Assembly: GCA_006384855.1 (NCBI GenBank)
Contig: VCJN01002074.1
Span: 1-64,000, forward strand
Direction of reading: 5' to 3'
DNA length: 64,000 nucleotides
From: Tetraselmis striata
Lineage: Eukaryota > Chlorophyta > Chlorodendrophyceae > Chlorodendrales > Chlorodendraceae
In this document: piece by piece, positions 1 through 11,460 of the stretch
How the letters are laid out: each line of letters starts with the position of its first letter
Numbering within the stretch: position 1 is the first letter of the stretch
The notes under the pieces: generated by a model
Seen by the model: only the letters and a program-made list of their open reading frames with translations
Database searches by the model: none
What the model was told of the DNA's origin: nothing
Translations under genes and position numbers: made by a program

Positions 1-1150
1 TTGCGAACTTGGATCGACAAGATGTTGCGATCCATGCATTGCATACATGCCAAGGAAGCCATTCTTGAAGATGTTGAAGAGGTTTGTCTTGGAGTTCTTC
101 CTCATCAAAGCGACTTTGAGCTTCGCGGATAGGTTCACAGCTGTTTAAGTCAAGACGTCCTGAATATTGGTGTTCCTTGCGTATACCCGGGGTTGAAAAG
201 CCATGCATGGATGTAGCCCGAGATACTCGATGGAGCATGGGTAGGGTTCATGGGACTTCGGACCAAGCCAGAGATGGGGAGGACAGTACCTACTGCGTTG
301 CATCACCGTTGTCGTTCTTGAATCTGAACAACAGACTATATGTCCCGCTTATCTAGACTGAAGCAACATCACCACGCTTGACGATTCGAAGCTTGGTGAT
401 GTTGCCTTCAGTCGAGAGAAAAACGTTTTTAAAAAGATTTTTACAAGCTCCGTGACGACGCAACGGCCACGGCCTAGGTCTCAAACCGCCGGCTGAATTG
501 CTGCAAGTCCCGCGGACACTTAACCATGCATCGCAGCAGCGTGAGCATCAGTGACTACCTCCTACCAGCCCCGCCGCTGCGAGCCGCTGGCGCCGAGTAC
601 TGGTGTGCCGTGGGGCGTCGCAAACTCCAAGCGCCGTATTTCGAGGGCAAGGAGGGCTGGACCGCTGCCGAGGGGATTCGGGAAGAGGTGGCCAAGAGAA
701 TAATGTTGTTACCGCGCGTGTGGCGCCTCTGCCTAGAGAACTCCCTTCTACGACAATCACAGATGGACGGAGGCATGCGCCAAGCCTCCGGACACCGTTG
801 CGCTTGTCGCAGCCGGTGGCGATGGCGCCCCTGCTACACCGTACGTCCGTCACGCCTCTGCTCCATCCGGACCCGGTCAGAGCAAAACGCGGGGCGAGGC
901 CGGGTGATGCGTCGATACCGTCGCCGCCGCCATCGTCCACGCCCGCCCTCTCCGCCACTCTCGTCTCGTCCCCGAAACGAATCAGCGAGCCCCCGCAATA
1001 CCCAGCGGCGGGTAGGGGCGTTCGGTGTCGTCTGATGTTGGCATGGCAGCAAGCATGGAAGCGCAGGACAAGAATGCCGAGCTTCACGTGGGCGTTTATC
1101 ATAAGCAAGAACAGTAATGCCAACATATTATGCACCGAAGCACGCGGTGC
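1..1150 (+). repeat. Repeat A/E, copy 1 (truncated by window edge)
   Basis: This stretch is a near-identical direct repeat of bases 4,178-5,265. Its first 430 bases match the nested repeat E and the remainder matches repeat A. The A part contains a degraded ORF beginning near 609, where the likely ATG of copy 2 reads GTG. It runs through the segment KLQAPYFEGKEGWTAAEG and then becomes arginine/proline-rich. The high identity to copy 2 points to a recent duplication or insertion. The function of the encoded protein is not recognised. Confidence 0.75.
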
Positions 1151-3650
1151 ATTGTGGCTAGGTTTAAATTAGGGTTTGGGGGGCAGCAGTGGGATTGATA
1201 GCTAATCCAGCGAAGCGTCGATTTTTCGGCGGGTGAGCTTTATTGCCGTACGGGTACCTGTAAAGTGCAGCGGATCGGGCCTATAGCTAGGTGCAATGAC
1301 TAAAGCGCTTATCTACTTACATGTACTACTAAGTACTATAATCCACCCACCCACCCGCCCGCCCACGGTCCTTAATTACACAGCGTCCGATTACGATCTC
1401 ACGGTTGGGAGGATATGAGTACTAGTACTCGCTACTCGCTGCTGGTAATGGAAAAATTGGTACTTCAAAGCGCTGACAATGCGAACGCTCGCTGCTGGTA
1501 ATCCTTACTGGTACTCGCTACTCGCTGCTGGTACTACTGGTACTGCTGGTATTAGTTCTCCGCAGATAACGGTGCCCGTTTTTTTTTCAGCATCTAACAC
1601 CTGCTGGATCTGCCATGTGTACGCCGATGTGTACGTAGCCGCGTAATTCGTAGCGTCTTTAGCGGCGAGGTCGTCGCCGGGAAGCTAGTTTTCAGGTGCG
1701 CCCCCCGTACCGTCCTTCGAGTTCTGCAAGTGCCGATGCATAGCGTGTTGGCGGTGCACCCCCAAACTAACCCTTCGCAGGTCCTGCGAGGCACGCCGGC
1801 GTGTACGTGCTGCGTACAGGGGGGGCGTGATTGGCAGAGAAGACACTCCACCAGAGATCTCCACTTCGAAACTCGTCCATGCATATGTAGCCGTAGGCTC
1901 ATGCAGCGCGCTCGTGCACGGCACGACGGTTCGAGGTTTTTTTGGTGCGCGTGTCGTGTGAATGCTGGCTTGTAATTATTATGAATTACGAATCAATAGC
2001 AGAATATGTGCCACAGATTGACAGATGTGCGAAAATAAGCATGCATCGCATTCTCCCTGCAGGCTAATGGCCCACAACCGCGGTCAACCGCCGACCATGG
2101 TATGCGGATCATAACCAAGTGACGAGCGACTTCCAGCCCGAATGGCTGAAAACCCGTGCCAAGTCCGCGGTGCGGGCTGCAGCGTCGGGATACGGCCGGA
2201 CAGATTGCTTGCTTAAATGCTACGGAAAATCTGGCATAAGGCTTGCCAGAAAATGTAGCCGGCCTCAAACCCGGCGTATTTATTGGCGGTGTGACCAAGA
2301 AACCGCCCGTCGGGGGCCGGAATACTTTCAGGTATTATTGTTCTAGCAATTGCACCGGGTTTGACCTTTAGTGATAGTTACAATGTCATTTGAAGTATAA
2401 GCAAAAGCCTCTTGCCTACAATCCACTTCTTTATCGACGTTAACGCATATGCGGGTGTAGGGTTGTGGGGAGTGCGCATCTCTGCAAATCTGCACATCTG
2501 AGGCTGGATCAAATGCTATGGACCCATCTTGGAGGATATAATATTTCACCAGAAGCTGCGTTGCAGCTCCCCTCCTCATGCAACCTAGGTTTAGAAACAC
2601 TAGACAGAACCGCTGGTGGAAACCATATCGATTGAACTAAGATTGAAGCCCCGTTTGTAAATATTGCGGAATTGGAATAAGGTAAGTGCTAGCGTGTGCC
2701 GGGCTTGCGTGCAGCCCGCTTATTTGCCACCACTTTTAGCATTTCTCTGAGAGCTCCCTCCATCATGCTAGGGACTCGCTAGCGACGATCTGGCCCGTAA
2801 CCGCGACCGATGTTGGCACCCGCCATGCCAGTCACTGATGGCGGCTATTCTAGCCCCTACCGTTGCAGGCCGGTGGTTTATAGTCCGCCTCGTAAGTCTC
2901 GCCATGTACGTATCTGTCCGTATCGCCACGTCACCACCGGCGCCGCCGACCGCCGAGTGGTACATTGGCGCATTTTTCATGAAATAAGTAGTCTATAATA
3001 TTCATCAACGGCTTGAGATGTGATAGGTGGCGGGAGGGGGCATGCATGTTACACTACTCGCGATTCCGCTTTGCGCTGGTTCGAATCCTGCCGGCCTCCT
3101 CGGTGGAAATATAACCGAAAGGGGTAGGGGGGCCCGATGCAAATATTTTTTAGGTTTTCCTACAAACCCTAATACAGTGGCTTGCCGCGCGACCCGCATC
3201 CCGATAAAGAAAGGCCATGTACTCGCCCCGCGCGGGCGGACTTTCCCCGCGTACAGGCCGCCCCGCTAGGCGCGGCCCAATAGCCGAATATAAGAGCGTA
3301 TTGATGGCCAACCCTACGACATACCCTGGACGATGCCCTAGCATGTAACCATACGGACCCACCCGCTGACTCAAGGGCTACTACACCCCTGCGCAGTACG
3401 GACTGAAGCCCGTCTCTACCAAGCAAGGGGGCATTGAATGCGGAAGGCAGATGTACGTGGGATGGTCTTGGAGCAAGCCTTAATTGCATTATTGGCCGTT
3501 TTCGGGAGCTGCAGCTTACTTGCGTGCATGCCGACGGCGGGGAGAGCGCGCCTTTATCAAGGTGTTCCCCGATGATAGAGCTAACTCTTGACATGCAGCC
3601 GTACACATAGAACGCATATACATGCTGCATAGAATTCTTGCCCTCGTGAC
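1151..3650. other. No gene seen; short simple repeats
   Basis: No exon-like reading frame with recognisable protein character was found here on either strand. Bases about 1,430-1,560 are built from imperfect TACT/CGCTACT/GCTGGTACT words, a degenerate microsatellite. A single perfect tRNA B-box-like word (GGTTCGAATCC) sits at about 3,078, but no cloverleaf can be drawn around it. Confidence 0.5.
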
Positions 3651-3653
3651 ATC

Positions 3654-3780
3654 GGGGTATCGAATTCGTTACTAACCCTAAACAATGACAAGCACACGTA
3701 TGTATGGCTTTAACAACGAGAGCACAACTAACGCCACTGACTTAGGGCTGCCCCCACGTATGATGTCATGTTCATGTCTC
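3654..3780 (+). repeat. Repeat E, partial copy
   Basis: Bases 3,654-3,778 repeat the first roughly 115 bases of the E copy that starts at 4,064, sharing the words TTCGTTACTAACCCTAAACA and GCCACTGACTTAGGGCTGCC. The copy stops abruptly, so it is a fragment lying about 410 bases upstream of a full copy in the same orientation. Confidence 0.75.
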
Positions 3781-4063
3781 ACTAGCCTCCCAGACTGTCT
3801 CGTAATTATACAATAATGGCCCGTATAATATCGCGATCTTCCTACGGAATGGGCGTGTAATCGCCGTATCTACCGTGTAATCGCCACTTTTTTTGCTAGG
3901 CTCGGTAGTCGCGATGACGTTTCCGGCTCGCCCGCGTTCCGTAGTATGCTACCAGTAGCATGTTGGGCCATCCCCATAGTACATTGGACCCACATCGTGT
4001 CTCACGCGGCTACCCGTAATCTTTGGGCCTTTCGTCACATTGTACTAAATCTTGACCCCGGAT

Positions 4064-4632
4064 CAAATTCGTTACTAACCCTAAACAATGACAAGCACAC
4101 GTATGCCTTTTACAACGAGAGCACAACAAACGCCACTGACTTAGGGCTGCCCCCACGCATGATGTCATCTTCATGTATTGCGAACTTGGATCGACAAGAT
4201 GTTGCGATCCATGCATTGCATACATGCCAAGGAAGCCATTCTTGAAGATGTTGAAGAGGTTTGTCTTGGAGTTCTTCCTCATCAAAGCGACTTTGAGCTT
4301 CGTGGATGGGTTCACAGCTGTTTAAGTCAAGACGTCCAGTATACGCAAGGAATACTAGTGTTCCTTGCGTATACCCGGGGTTGAAAAGCCACGCGTGGAT
4401 GTAGCCCGAGATACTCGACAAAAATGAAGCACGGGTAGGGTTCATTGACTTCAGAACCAAGCCAGAAATGGAGAGGACATACCTACTGCGTTGCATCACC
4501 GTTGTCGTTCTTGAATCTGAACAACAGACTATATGTCCCGCTTATCTAGACTAAAGCCACGTCAACACGCTTGACGATTTCGAAGCTTGGTGATGTTGCT
4601 TCAGTCGAGAGAAAAACGTTTTTAAAAGATTT
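4064..4632 (-). mobile_element. Repeat E with a 129-codon minus-strand ORF
   Basis: This roughly 570-bp repeat interrupts repeat A relative to its minus-strand copy at 38.4 kb, and occurs again at 1-430 and in part at 3,654-3,780. On the minus strand, 4,499-4,110 is an open frame of about 129 codons that is not low-complexity, with segments such as CEPIHEAQSRFDEEELQDKP and GGSPKSVAFVVLSL. No domain or family is recognised. Presence in three places argues that it is mobile, but no clear terminal inverted repeats or target duplication were identified. Confidence 0.5.
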
Positions 4633-4786
4633 CTCACAAGCTTCGTGACAACGCAACGGCCAACGGCCTAGGTCTCAAACCGCCGGCTGGATTATTGCTG
4701 CAAGTCCTGCGGACACTTAACCATGCATCGCAGCAGCGTGAGCATCCCCGCCGCTGCGAGCCGCCGGCGCCAAGTAATGGTGTGCC

Positions 4787-5190
4787 ATGGGGCGTCGCAA
4801 ACTCCAGGCGCCGTGTTTCGAGGGCAAGGAGGGCTAGACAGCTGCCGAGGGAATTTGGGAAGAGGTGGCCAAGAGAATGTGTTGCCGCGCGAGTGGCGCC
4901 TCTGCCTCGAGGACTCACTTCTACGACAATCACAGATGGACGGAGGCGTGCGCCAAGCCTCCGGACACCGTTGCGCTTGTCGCAGCCGGTGGTGGTGGCG
5001 CTCCTACTGCACCGTACGTCCGTCATGCCTCTGCTCCATCCGGACCCGGTCAGACCAAAACGCGGGGCGAGCCGGGTGATGCGTCGATACCGTCGCCGCC
5101 GCCATCGTCCACGCCGCCCTCTCCGCCACTCTCGTCTCGTCCCCGAAACGAATCAGCGAGCCCCGCAATACCCAGCGGCAGGTAGGGGCG
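4787..5190 (+). pseudogene. Repeat A first ORF, broken by TAG
   Basis: The frame opens with an ATG at 4,787 (MGRRKLQAP...) and matches the copies at 609 and at 38,193 on the minus strand. Copy 1 reads GGCTGGACC (Gly-Trp-Thr) where this copy reads GGCTAGACA, so a Trp codon has become a TAG stop within the first 20 codons. A frameshift also separates the AAEGIWEEVAKR segment from later text. The product is unknown; downstream translation is arginine- and proline-rich and may be partly non-coding. Confidence 0.4.
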
Positions 5191-5428
5191 TTCGGTGTCG
5201 TCTGATGTTGGCATGGCAGCAAGCATGGAAGCGCAGGAAAAGAATGCCGAGCTTCACGTGGGCGTTATCATCAGCAAGACGTTCGGGACGCGGAAGAGCT
5301 TTCTCAGCCAGCCAGGTAGTCGACCCACCCCCCCCCCCCCCCCACGTTGCCCACCCTGACGCCCCGTTACATTTGCCATAGGCCCACCGCCGCCCTGTGA
5401 TATCCACCCGTGTGTATCATCCAACATC

Positions 5429-5689
5429 GATGTCGTCGGTTGGAGATGGGATAACGAGGATGCAGACCCGGCGGATAGGGAGCTCGTGATGAAGGTGATC
5501 TACGACGACGGCGACTCGGAAGAGCTAATTGAGTCGGAGATACAACCGTTGTACATGACGACAGAGCAGCTTGGCGATTTCACGCGCATATTGCATCAAG
5601 GCGCCATTGACGACCTACCGACGGTGCGGCCCTTGCGCACCCACCGACGGTGCCTTCGGGGGATGCTTGCCCCCGTTGTTGCCCCATAA
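5429..5689 (+). pseudogene. Tudor-like segment of repeat A protein
   Basis: The frame encodes a tryptophan-rich stretch (VVGWRWDNEDADPADRELV) followed by KVIYDDGDSEELIESEIQPL. The YDDGDSEEL-type core resembles the beta-strand motif of Tudor/Agenet-like folds, which bind methylated lysine or arginine; that assignment rests on one motif only. The same segment is present in the minus-strand copy at 37,604-37,400 with conservative substitutions (VMKAIFDDGDSEKLTESEMQ), showing past selection on the protein. The frame ends at TAA, and how it joins neighbouring exons is unknown. Confidence 0.4.
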
Positions 5690-5799
5690 TTTAGGTATTG
5701 GTAAGAATGTCGCACTGGCAAGGTGCAAACGATGATTTGCTGAAGATGAGGGATACACGCGCGTTCATTTAGATGTTTGCGCGCATGTGCTGCACCTGA

Positions 5800-6240
5800 C
5801 ATGAGCTACGCGAACTTCTCGACGCCGATAGCGACGCCGACGGCATTGTCGCGGGGGTTGTGGAAGGCAACCCTCTGATGACAGCCGCAGCGACAATGAC
5901 AGTGAAAGAGACGCTGCCGCGAGGTATGACTTCAGTACCGCGACCAGCAGCGCTCGGGGGAAGTACGACGACGGGAAGAGGTGAGCTTGTATCGTGTCGA
6001 CTCCCCCTCCCCCCATGTGTGGCGCCTACTAGTCCGTTGCTAACACATGCTCCTCCACCCCCTTCACAACAGACGCCGTTATTACGCATGTGCCGACGCC
6101 ACCCTGATGGATGCCGCGCTCAATCTACGTAAGTGGAAGCTGAAGCGCAACATAAAGACGGCGGTGTTCGAGAGGCTGTCGAAGCTGCTGAAGAAACACA
6201 TGCTACCGAAGGCACACCGCTTCCAACGGTAACTCGCACC
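5800..6240 (+). pseudogene. Further coding remnants of repeat A
   Basis: Bases 5,802-5,880 encode an acidic segment (ELRELLDADSDADG) that matches the minus-strand copy at about 37,240-37,160, after which a frameshift is needed to stay homologous. Bases 6,062-6,232 encode a basic helical segment (AALNLRKWKLKRNIKTAVFE, then RLSKLLKKHMLPKAHRFQR) ending in TAA. The basic segment was not found in the other copies, so whether it belongs to the same element is open. Confidence 0.3.
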
Positions 6241-6519
6241 GTAGTTCGGATTCCGAATAAACCACGGACAATACAAAGACGTCAGGCACAACCGCCGGGG
6301 GTGGTGCCATGCCATCCCTGCCACATGGCCCATTCACACAACGAGCCGGCCACCATGTCGGTCGTCGGTCAGTCCAAGAGAATGGCAAGAGGCCCATGGG
6401 ACGGGGGGGAAGGGGGGGCACTCGTACTTACGGGGTTTGACCGATGGTGTTGTCTGGGGTACCGAATCGCCCGCGGACGCGGCATGAGGCAACAGCCCGC
6501 CCGCCCGTCGCCCGCAAAA

Positions 6520-6857
6520 CGCGAGTAACAAAGGAACCAAGTATTGTTGTAGACGGCCTCGACCCGACAAGGCAAGGACGAGGCCTCGAACTCGGCGCGC
6601 GCTGGGCGCTTCGTCAGCACTGCGCGTGGGCCACGGCGCTACGCTGCCCGCCCCACGCCGGGAGCGATGGCGCGGTCACCTCGTTGCAGTCGCACCTAGC
6701 GGCCGCCCAATCAACAACACAGGAGCAACAGCTCGCACGCCGGAGCGTGGAGGAACAGCTCGCTGAGCTGCATGCTGAGGCGATGCAACTCTGTGAGGGC
6801 GAGACGGTGCAGCGCGCCGAGCAGCCAGCCCGGGCGGTAAAAAGGACAAGGATCTAG
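6520..6857 (+). pseudogene. Coiled-coil ORF fragment
   Basis: The frame ends at a TAG at 6,855. Its last 60 codons are rich in Gln, Glu, Leu and Ala in a heptad-like order (TTQEQQLARRSVEEQLAELH), which suggests a coiled coil. The upstream part is less convincing. It lies between the repeat A remnants and the Tnp2 remnants and is probably part of one of those elements. No family is recognised. Confidence 0.3.
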
Positions 6858-6897
6858 CCGGCATGCATGCGCGTCTCACAATTTTGTAAAGGGCATC

Positions 6898-7101
6898 GTG
6901 GATAAGGCATACACGTGCCCGTGCTGCAAGAAGATGATCCGCGATGTCCCCCCACAGAAGATCAATCAAGATCGAACTAAGGGAATTTGCAAGGCTGCAT
7001 GCTGCGGAGAGGTATGTTATCTCGAATTGTTTTGCAGCGTTTGCAGATGTATCAATATATTTCATGCTGATTGGCAATACTATGTTGCTGATTGTTTATA
7101 A
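6898..7101 (+). pseudogene. Cysteine-rich (CPCC) segment near Tnp2 remnant
   Basis: The frame encodes DKAYTCPCCKKMIRDVPPQK and then further Cys residues (CKAACCGEV). CPC/CPCC clusters occur at the N terminus of many Tnp2-type transposases in a transposase-associated zinc-binding region. Placement about 3 kb upstream of the Tnp2 core, in the same orientation, fits such an N terminus, although intervening exons are decayed. Confidence 0.35.
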
Positions 7102-7369
7102 CTATATGCACATTGCAGGTACCTCAAGCCCCCACTGCTACACATCTAAGCGAAGCATAAGATACGTGATCTCCTGCACATCAACCTCCGCATCACGGCG
7201 GGCCTGACTTACCCAACGGTAAGCGCCTCCGATGATATATATGAAGGTGCAGACCGTCTTGGAAATCTGCAAGCAGCTCGGGGAGCTGCTGCTGGAGCCC
7301 GTGGACCCAACTAGCCGCGCTCGCGCACTTGGCACCGCCCAGCTGCCACCTCTGCACATGCACAACATG

Positions 7370-7595
7370 TCAAGCAGGTGGTAGAGAAATTCGTGCAAGC
7401 ATTTGTGAATGATCCAGGTGAGAATGATGCTGCCACCGTGTACTACCACATTTTGCAGTGCCATATCCCTGAGTACATCAGCTAGTATGGCGACCTGCCG
7501 AACTGTGATTGTCACGGGTCTGAGCACGCTCACTTGGTCATAAAGACTGCCTACCAAAGGGGCGCTGCTAGGCACCCAGAGTTCAGGGTAGGGGG
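7370..7595 (+). pseudogene. Transposon-derived exon fragment with in-frame TAG
   Basis: The frame reads QVVEKFVQAFVNDPGENDAA, then TVYYHILQCHIPEYIS, a TAG at 7,483, and YGDLPNCDCHGSEHAHLVIK, ending near a GTAGGG that could be a splice donor. The His/Cys pattern and the phrase on a dense upstream-downstream frame show real coding ancestry. Similar text is known to me from C-terminal parts of eukaryotic transposases, but I cannot name the family. The stop is at a position where Gln would fit. Confidence 0.4.
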
Positions 7596-8239
7596 AGGTC
7601 CTTGGTTACATGACAATTCATGAAAGCCACTAACATGAGCTGCCCACACCAGAGCGACCGAAGCGTGGCCCACATGGCAAGAAGCGCGCTACGCCCACGT
7701 ACGTAGAGCCCCCCCCCCCCCCCCCCCCTAGTTGGCCCCCTCCTCTTCCCGGGCACCAAGCGGGCTGCGCCCACGGGAGCCGCAGCACCGCAGCCCTTTC
7801 CCCTCATATAAACAATGTCATAGCTTGTTCATGACAATTGCGATGCAATGTTTGAGATATGTAGTGAAAAGATTACAGCGCGCGGCTAGCGCATGGCCGC
7901 CGCCTTCCTGTCAGCAAGCATCTTCTTTACCTACCGCAATCTCTTGCACTGCTCTCTCTCATGGCCGGCATGGGCATCTTTAAGAATGCCGGCAACCCTA
8001 AGCATGTTGGGGGACTCCGTGTTGCTAACACCGCCTTACTTGCCTACCGTCCCATCGGCACGCCGGGGCTTCCGACCGTCTAACTGCCTTGGGGTGGGAG
8101 AGCGTGGGTGACTGCCGGCGTCCTGCTTGCACGGCCGGCAGAGCGTGCCGGCCGGTATCCTGAAGGGCGGGCCGGGGGCGGCAACAAAAAAGTTAGAATG
8201 GCATGTAGCGAGTACGACTAGCATTTCTAGTTAATTGTA

Positions 8240-8600
8240 AATATCACCACCCAACCCAACCCCACCGCCATCGCACATGCACGTTGCGGCGCTCAGTTGT
8301 AGCTAGAGCAGGCCGGTGGGCTGCCCGCCATCGACGTCCGTGATGTTGTAGGCCTTCGCCTCTGCGAGGCACGGCAAGCAGTAAGCGGCACCGCGCTCGA
8401 CGGTGCCGTGCTAGACGAGACGCTCCGGGGGCGTCAGGACGCGCCCGGTAGTCGGGGACAGCTCCAAATCGTCCTCGTCGTCGCTCCCCTCGTACTCCCA
8501 CTCCGGCCCACTACCCCCCACGTCCTAGTCCTCATCCGAGGAGAGGTCCAGGAACATGGTGCCGTCGTGGTTCGGGTAGCGGGGGTTAGTCCTAGCTGCG
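8240..8600 (-). pseudogene. Acidic ORF fragment with three in-frame TAGs
   Basis: Read on the minus strand from about 8,560, the frame gives TMFLDLSSDED, TAG, DVGGSGPEWEYEGSDDEDDL, then GRVLTPPERLV, TAG, HGTVERGAAYCLPCLAEAKA, then QPTGLL, TAG, LQLSAATCMCDGG. The frame is protein-like throughout, with a CxxC, and is broken only by TAG at 8,525-8,527, 8,411-8,413 and 8,303-8,305 (plus-strand coordinates of the complement). The family is not recognised. Confidence 0.35.
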
Positions 8601-9485
8601 CGGTGTGGTTGGCTGCGGGTGGGTGCCACGCCCCCGCCGGTGCCATCCTCCCACTCGCGCATTGCCAGAGAAATACCCATCCACGAAAACCGGACTAGGG
8701 GACTGTAAAACACACTAGGAGAGAATCCACTAAGGCAGAAAGTTGCCTAATACACGTGGCTCGGTCTCCTAACCGTTAAAGACACTTTTCCTAGGCGGAG
8801 TAAAGCAGCGGCATAGGTGCGAAGTTGAGGGATGTGGGTGGGTGGGCGTGCGCGCACTGTACATGGTCTTGAGGGTGGCCACGGAGATGCCGAACTACTT
8901 GGCCTCTGAGGCAAGAGAAGCCGTGCCAGGAAGCCGAAAGTCCCGATTTGGGTCCATTGCGCCCCCGCGCGGGGGGCCGGGGGGGGGGGGGGGGGGGGGG
9001 GGGGTTGCTTCTGTTGATTGCGGGGCGGTGAGTGTCTGTGACTGAGGATGTGGCAGGGTGACGAGTGGGTTGGCATGTACATGGCGCTGTGCCGCACCCG
9101 CACGCGTGCAGCTGAGGGGGCGGAAAACGGCATTTTGGATATAACATATTCGGGCAGTTTTCGCACTACGGTACGGGTTACCGCTGGAAAGCGATGTGGG
9201 ACGTGTCAGAGCTTGCCGAGACGTGGTACCAGGTGGAGCAGTGGATAAACGTTCCGGACATAAGTAAGTATATCGTACACTGCTGCCCGTGCGAAGAGCA
9301 TCGGTAGGGCCACTCCCGGGATGGTGACTGGAGCTACGACAACCCCTGCTCTCGCCGCAATCTGACGCGCTAAACACCCGAGTCATTGCGCCACCCGCGC
9401 CCCGCCACGCCTCAACCGCGCAAGTTTTCTACGACTTATGTAAAGTGATGCGCCCCCCATTCATCGGCAGCGTTGTTGTCAGCGC

Positions 9486-9755
9486 AAAGCCTAATTGGGT
9501 TCTTGTTGCTGTTGCACGAAACACGCTGCATGTGGTGAAGCAATTTTGTTGGGATGAGGAATGGGCTGTGCGCAGAGGCACATGCCGAGACCAATCTATC
9601 AATGGGTTTTAGAACTCGGAAGCCTGCAAGGCCACCAACGGGCAGTTTCAGCTCAAAGACAACGGGGTGTAGTATGATTTTTGTGGAGATGGGGTGGAGC
9701 TGCACTACAGCAAAGCATGCTCTCGCTGGATATCTGGCATTAGGTTCGTACCCCA
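9486..9755 (+). pseudogene. Transposase exon fragment with two TAGs
   Basis: The frame encodes NWVLVAVARNTLHVVKQFCW, continues to SINGF, TAG at 9,610, NSEACKATNGQFQLKDNGV, TAG at 9,670, and YDFCGDGVELHYSKACSRWI, and ends at an apparent donor (ATTAG/GTTCG). It lies directly upstream of the Tnp2 core and probably represents the preceding exon of the same decayed gene. Confidence 0.4.
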
Positions 9756-9825
9756 GTGTTGTTATATGCTGCGAGATGTATGAGTATAATTATATTTCGG
9801 TGCTTTTGACCTGTAGTAGTGCGGT

Positions 9826-11043
9826 GTGGCCTATTACTACTGCAGGTGTCAAGACATGCCATCATCAAATCAAGGGGAGAAGCGCAACATGAAGGTGTTC
9901 ATCATCATCCCATGGGCCTTTGCACCAAAGCACATTGACATATATGTGGAGGAGACACTCAAGGCAATTGCCAAAACGCAGAGCGCGGAGGGCGCACTAA
10001 CTGTTCAGGATGTGTATGAGGTGACTGACAGCGATGGCAAGAAGTCCAGAGCGCGCCGTGACTTGCATCGATCATCATGTGTGCACCCACTGTCAACCTA
10101 AAGTGCTAGGCATGATGGCCTACGATTGGCTGCTGCTTGTATATAACACTGACATGTACGATGTGGGGTGATGGACTACAAATATGCATTGGCGTCTTCT
10201 TTGCTGACATGCATGGACGCTTCAAGGCTATGAATAAGCGTGATGGAGTTACATCGTGGCACGGTTGCTCCTACTGTCTGCTACAGAGTACAAAGGGCAG
10301 GGATAAGAAAAAAGGTATGACTATGCATGCGGTACGTGTGTGCTTGCCGATATCGTATCGTATTACTACTCTACATGATGTTGATCATACATGGGCGGCT
10401 TCGGGTGCATGCAAGTACTACTTCGGAGTCTGCCGTCGAGACGCCCCTTACTGCGACGGCTATACATACGGCGTGCACATGGTGGAGATGGACGCATCGC
10501 ACGGAAAGACAGCCGACGATGACTACGAACCCAGCATTGCCTACTGCGAGGATTATGCCCACTTGCAGCTCTCCAGCGTAGATATGCGGTAGCTGGCATT
10601 GGAGGCCGGCGCATGGCGCATCGTGCAGACAATAGCCGGCACTTTGGGCATGTCTCCATTTGTGCGATGGCTGCTGTATATAAGCTATGTTGAATTCAGG
10701 CCGCTGCCGATAGCACATGCACTACTGTTGGGGGTAGTCAAAGACTTTTGGGAGTGTGTCGGCACCGTGAAGGTTAGTGATCTTTAACACCATGCCCAAG
10801 TGGTCAGGGATGGGAGGATGGAGCTCATCAAGAAGCAAAAACCTACCTCCGCCGAGGACGCAGAGCGACGGCACCTCGAGCTAGAGCAGTTGGGAACGGA
10901 GGAGGACCTATTGCAAGCATTAGGCAGCATCACTTTCTGGAATCAGCTTGATGCGACGGACGAGACTGATCGACTCTACAAGTTCAACCTGCGCGGTGAA
11001 GACGAGCTGGCAACTGTCTTCGAGGACGAGGAGGCGGAGATAT
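9826..11043 (+). pseudogene. Tnp2-type (CACTA-like) transposase remnant
   Basis: Three frame segments carry landmarks of the Tnp2/Transposase_21 family, the DNA transposases of CACTA-like elements. The first (9,826-10,098) has PWAFAPKHIDIYVEETLKAI, matching the family's block before the catalytic core. The second (10,170-10,320) has GLQICIGVFFADMHGRFKAM and WHGCSYCLL, the conserved Gly-Cys-x-x-Cys region. The third (10,593-10,787) has PFVRWLLYISYVEFRPLPIAHALLLGVVK, shown here in parts as FRPLPIAHALLLGVVKDFW, equivalent to the usual His-x-x-x-Leu-Gly box. A TAG at 10,590 lies in frame between the second and third. A final acidic ORF (10,800-11,043) follows. The gene is fragmented by introns, stops and frameshifts and is presumably dead. 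Confidence 0.6.
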
Positions 11044-11073
11044 GACACGATCAGGAGTTGGGTATAACTACCT

Positions 11074-11460
11074 TCACCAAGGTGACTGTGTACGCCGACC
11101 TGGTGAACATCTACGTGCACCCGGGGGACCGGCGAGCCATGGGTAGAGCACGGCCTGCTCTACGATAGGGAAGACGTCGCGGAGGCCGATCCGGATCGAG
11201 TGTATCGGCGGCAGCTCGTCAAGACAGAGATTGGCTAGAAGGAATTGGTAGATTCGGGGGGTGTTTATCATTCGCCTTCGGGAGAAGCCGGGAGTCGTGG
11301 GAGGAAAATTAGCTGGGAGAAACCGACATTTCCTTTTGCATCGTGTGCCAACCGGCCCCTTGCGGCACTGCAATTCGTGGGCAGCCCTGACTACGTAGTC
11401 AGCCGCTTGTCTCACTGTTTGGGCTTGTGCAAACGCGCACATTCGACTTAAAAAAAAGCG
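11074..11460 (-). mobile_element. Element B/C copy 1, ORF C arm
   Basis: The minus-strand sequence near 11,460-11,340 matches the plus strand at 34,740-34,830, including GCCGCAAGGGGCCGGTTGGC. The minus-strand ORF (11,442-11,074) encodes LQCRKGPVGTRCKRKCRF and continues for 122 codons. In this copy ORF C points away from ORF B, which begins at 11,691. The product is unknown. Confidence 0.45.

Larger units (their letters stand above)
3795..6000 (+). mobile_element. Repeat A, copy 2 (with nested repeat E)
   Basis: This region matches the reverse complement of about 37,010-38,650 in blocks: 3,795-4,050, 4,633-5,300, 5,430-5,690 and 5,770-5,960. The interruption at 4,064-4,632 is absent from the minus-strand copy and is an inserted copy of repeat E. 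Homology of coding character across the copies, for example the acidic ELRELLDADSDAD-type segment, shows that A carries protein-coding sequence. Its right boundary is uncertain. It may be the left part of a larger CACTA-like element that includes the Tnp2 remnant at 9.8-11.0 kb, but that link is inference. Confidence 0.6.

Noticed and set aside
3028..3100. Possible tRNA or tRNA-derived SINE (GGTTCGAATCC at about 3,078)
   Set aside because: The B-box word is perfect, but the T stem has a mismatch, no acceptor stem or anticodon arm can be formed, and no second copy was found.
3654..4100. CCCTAAA telomere-like words
   Set aside because: Only single units occur, inside repeat E; there is no tandem array.
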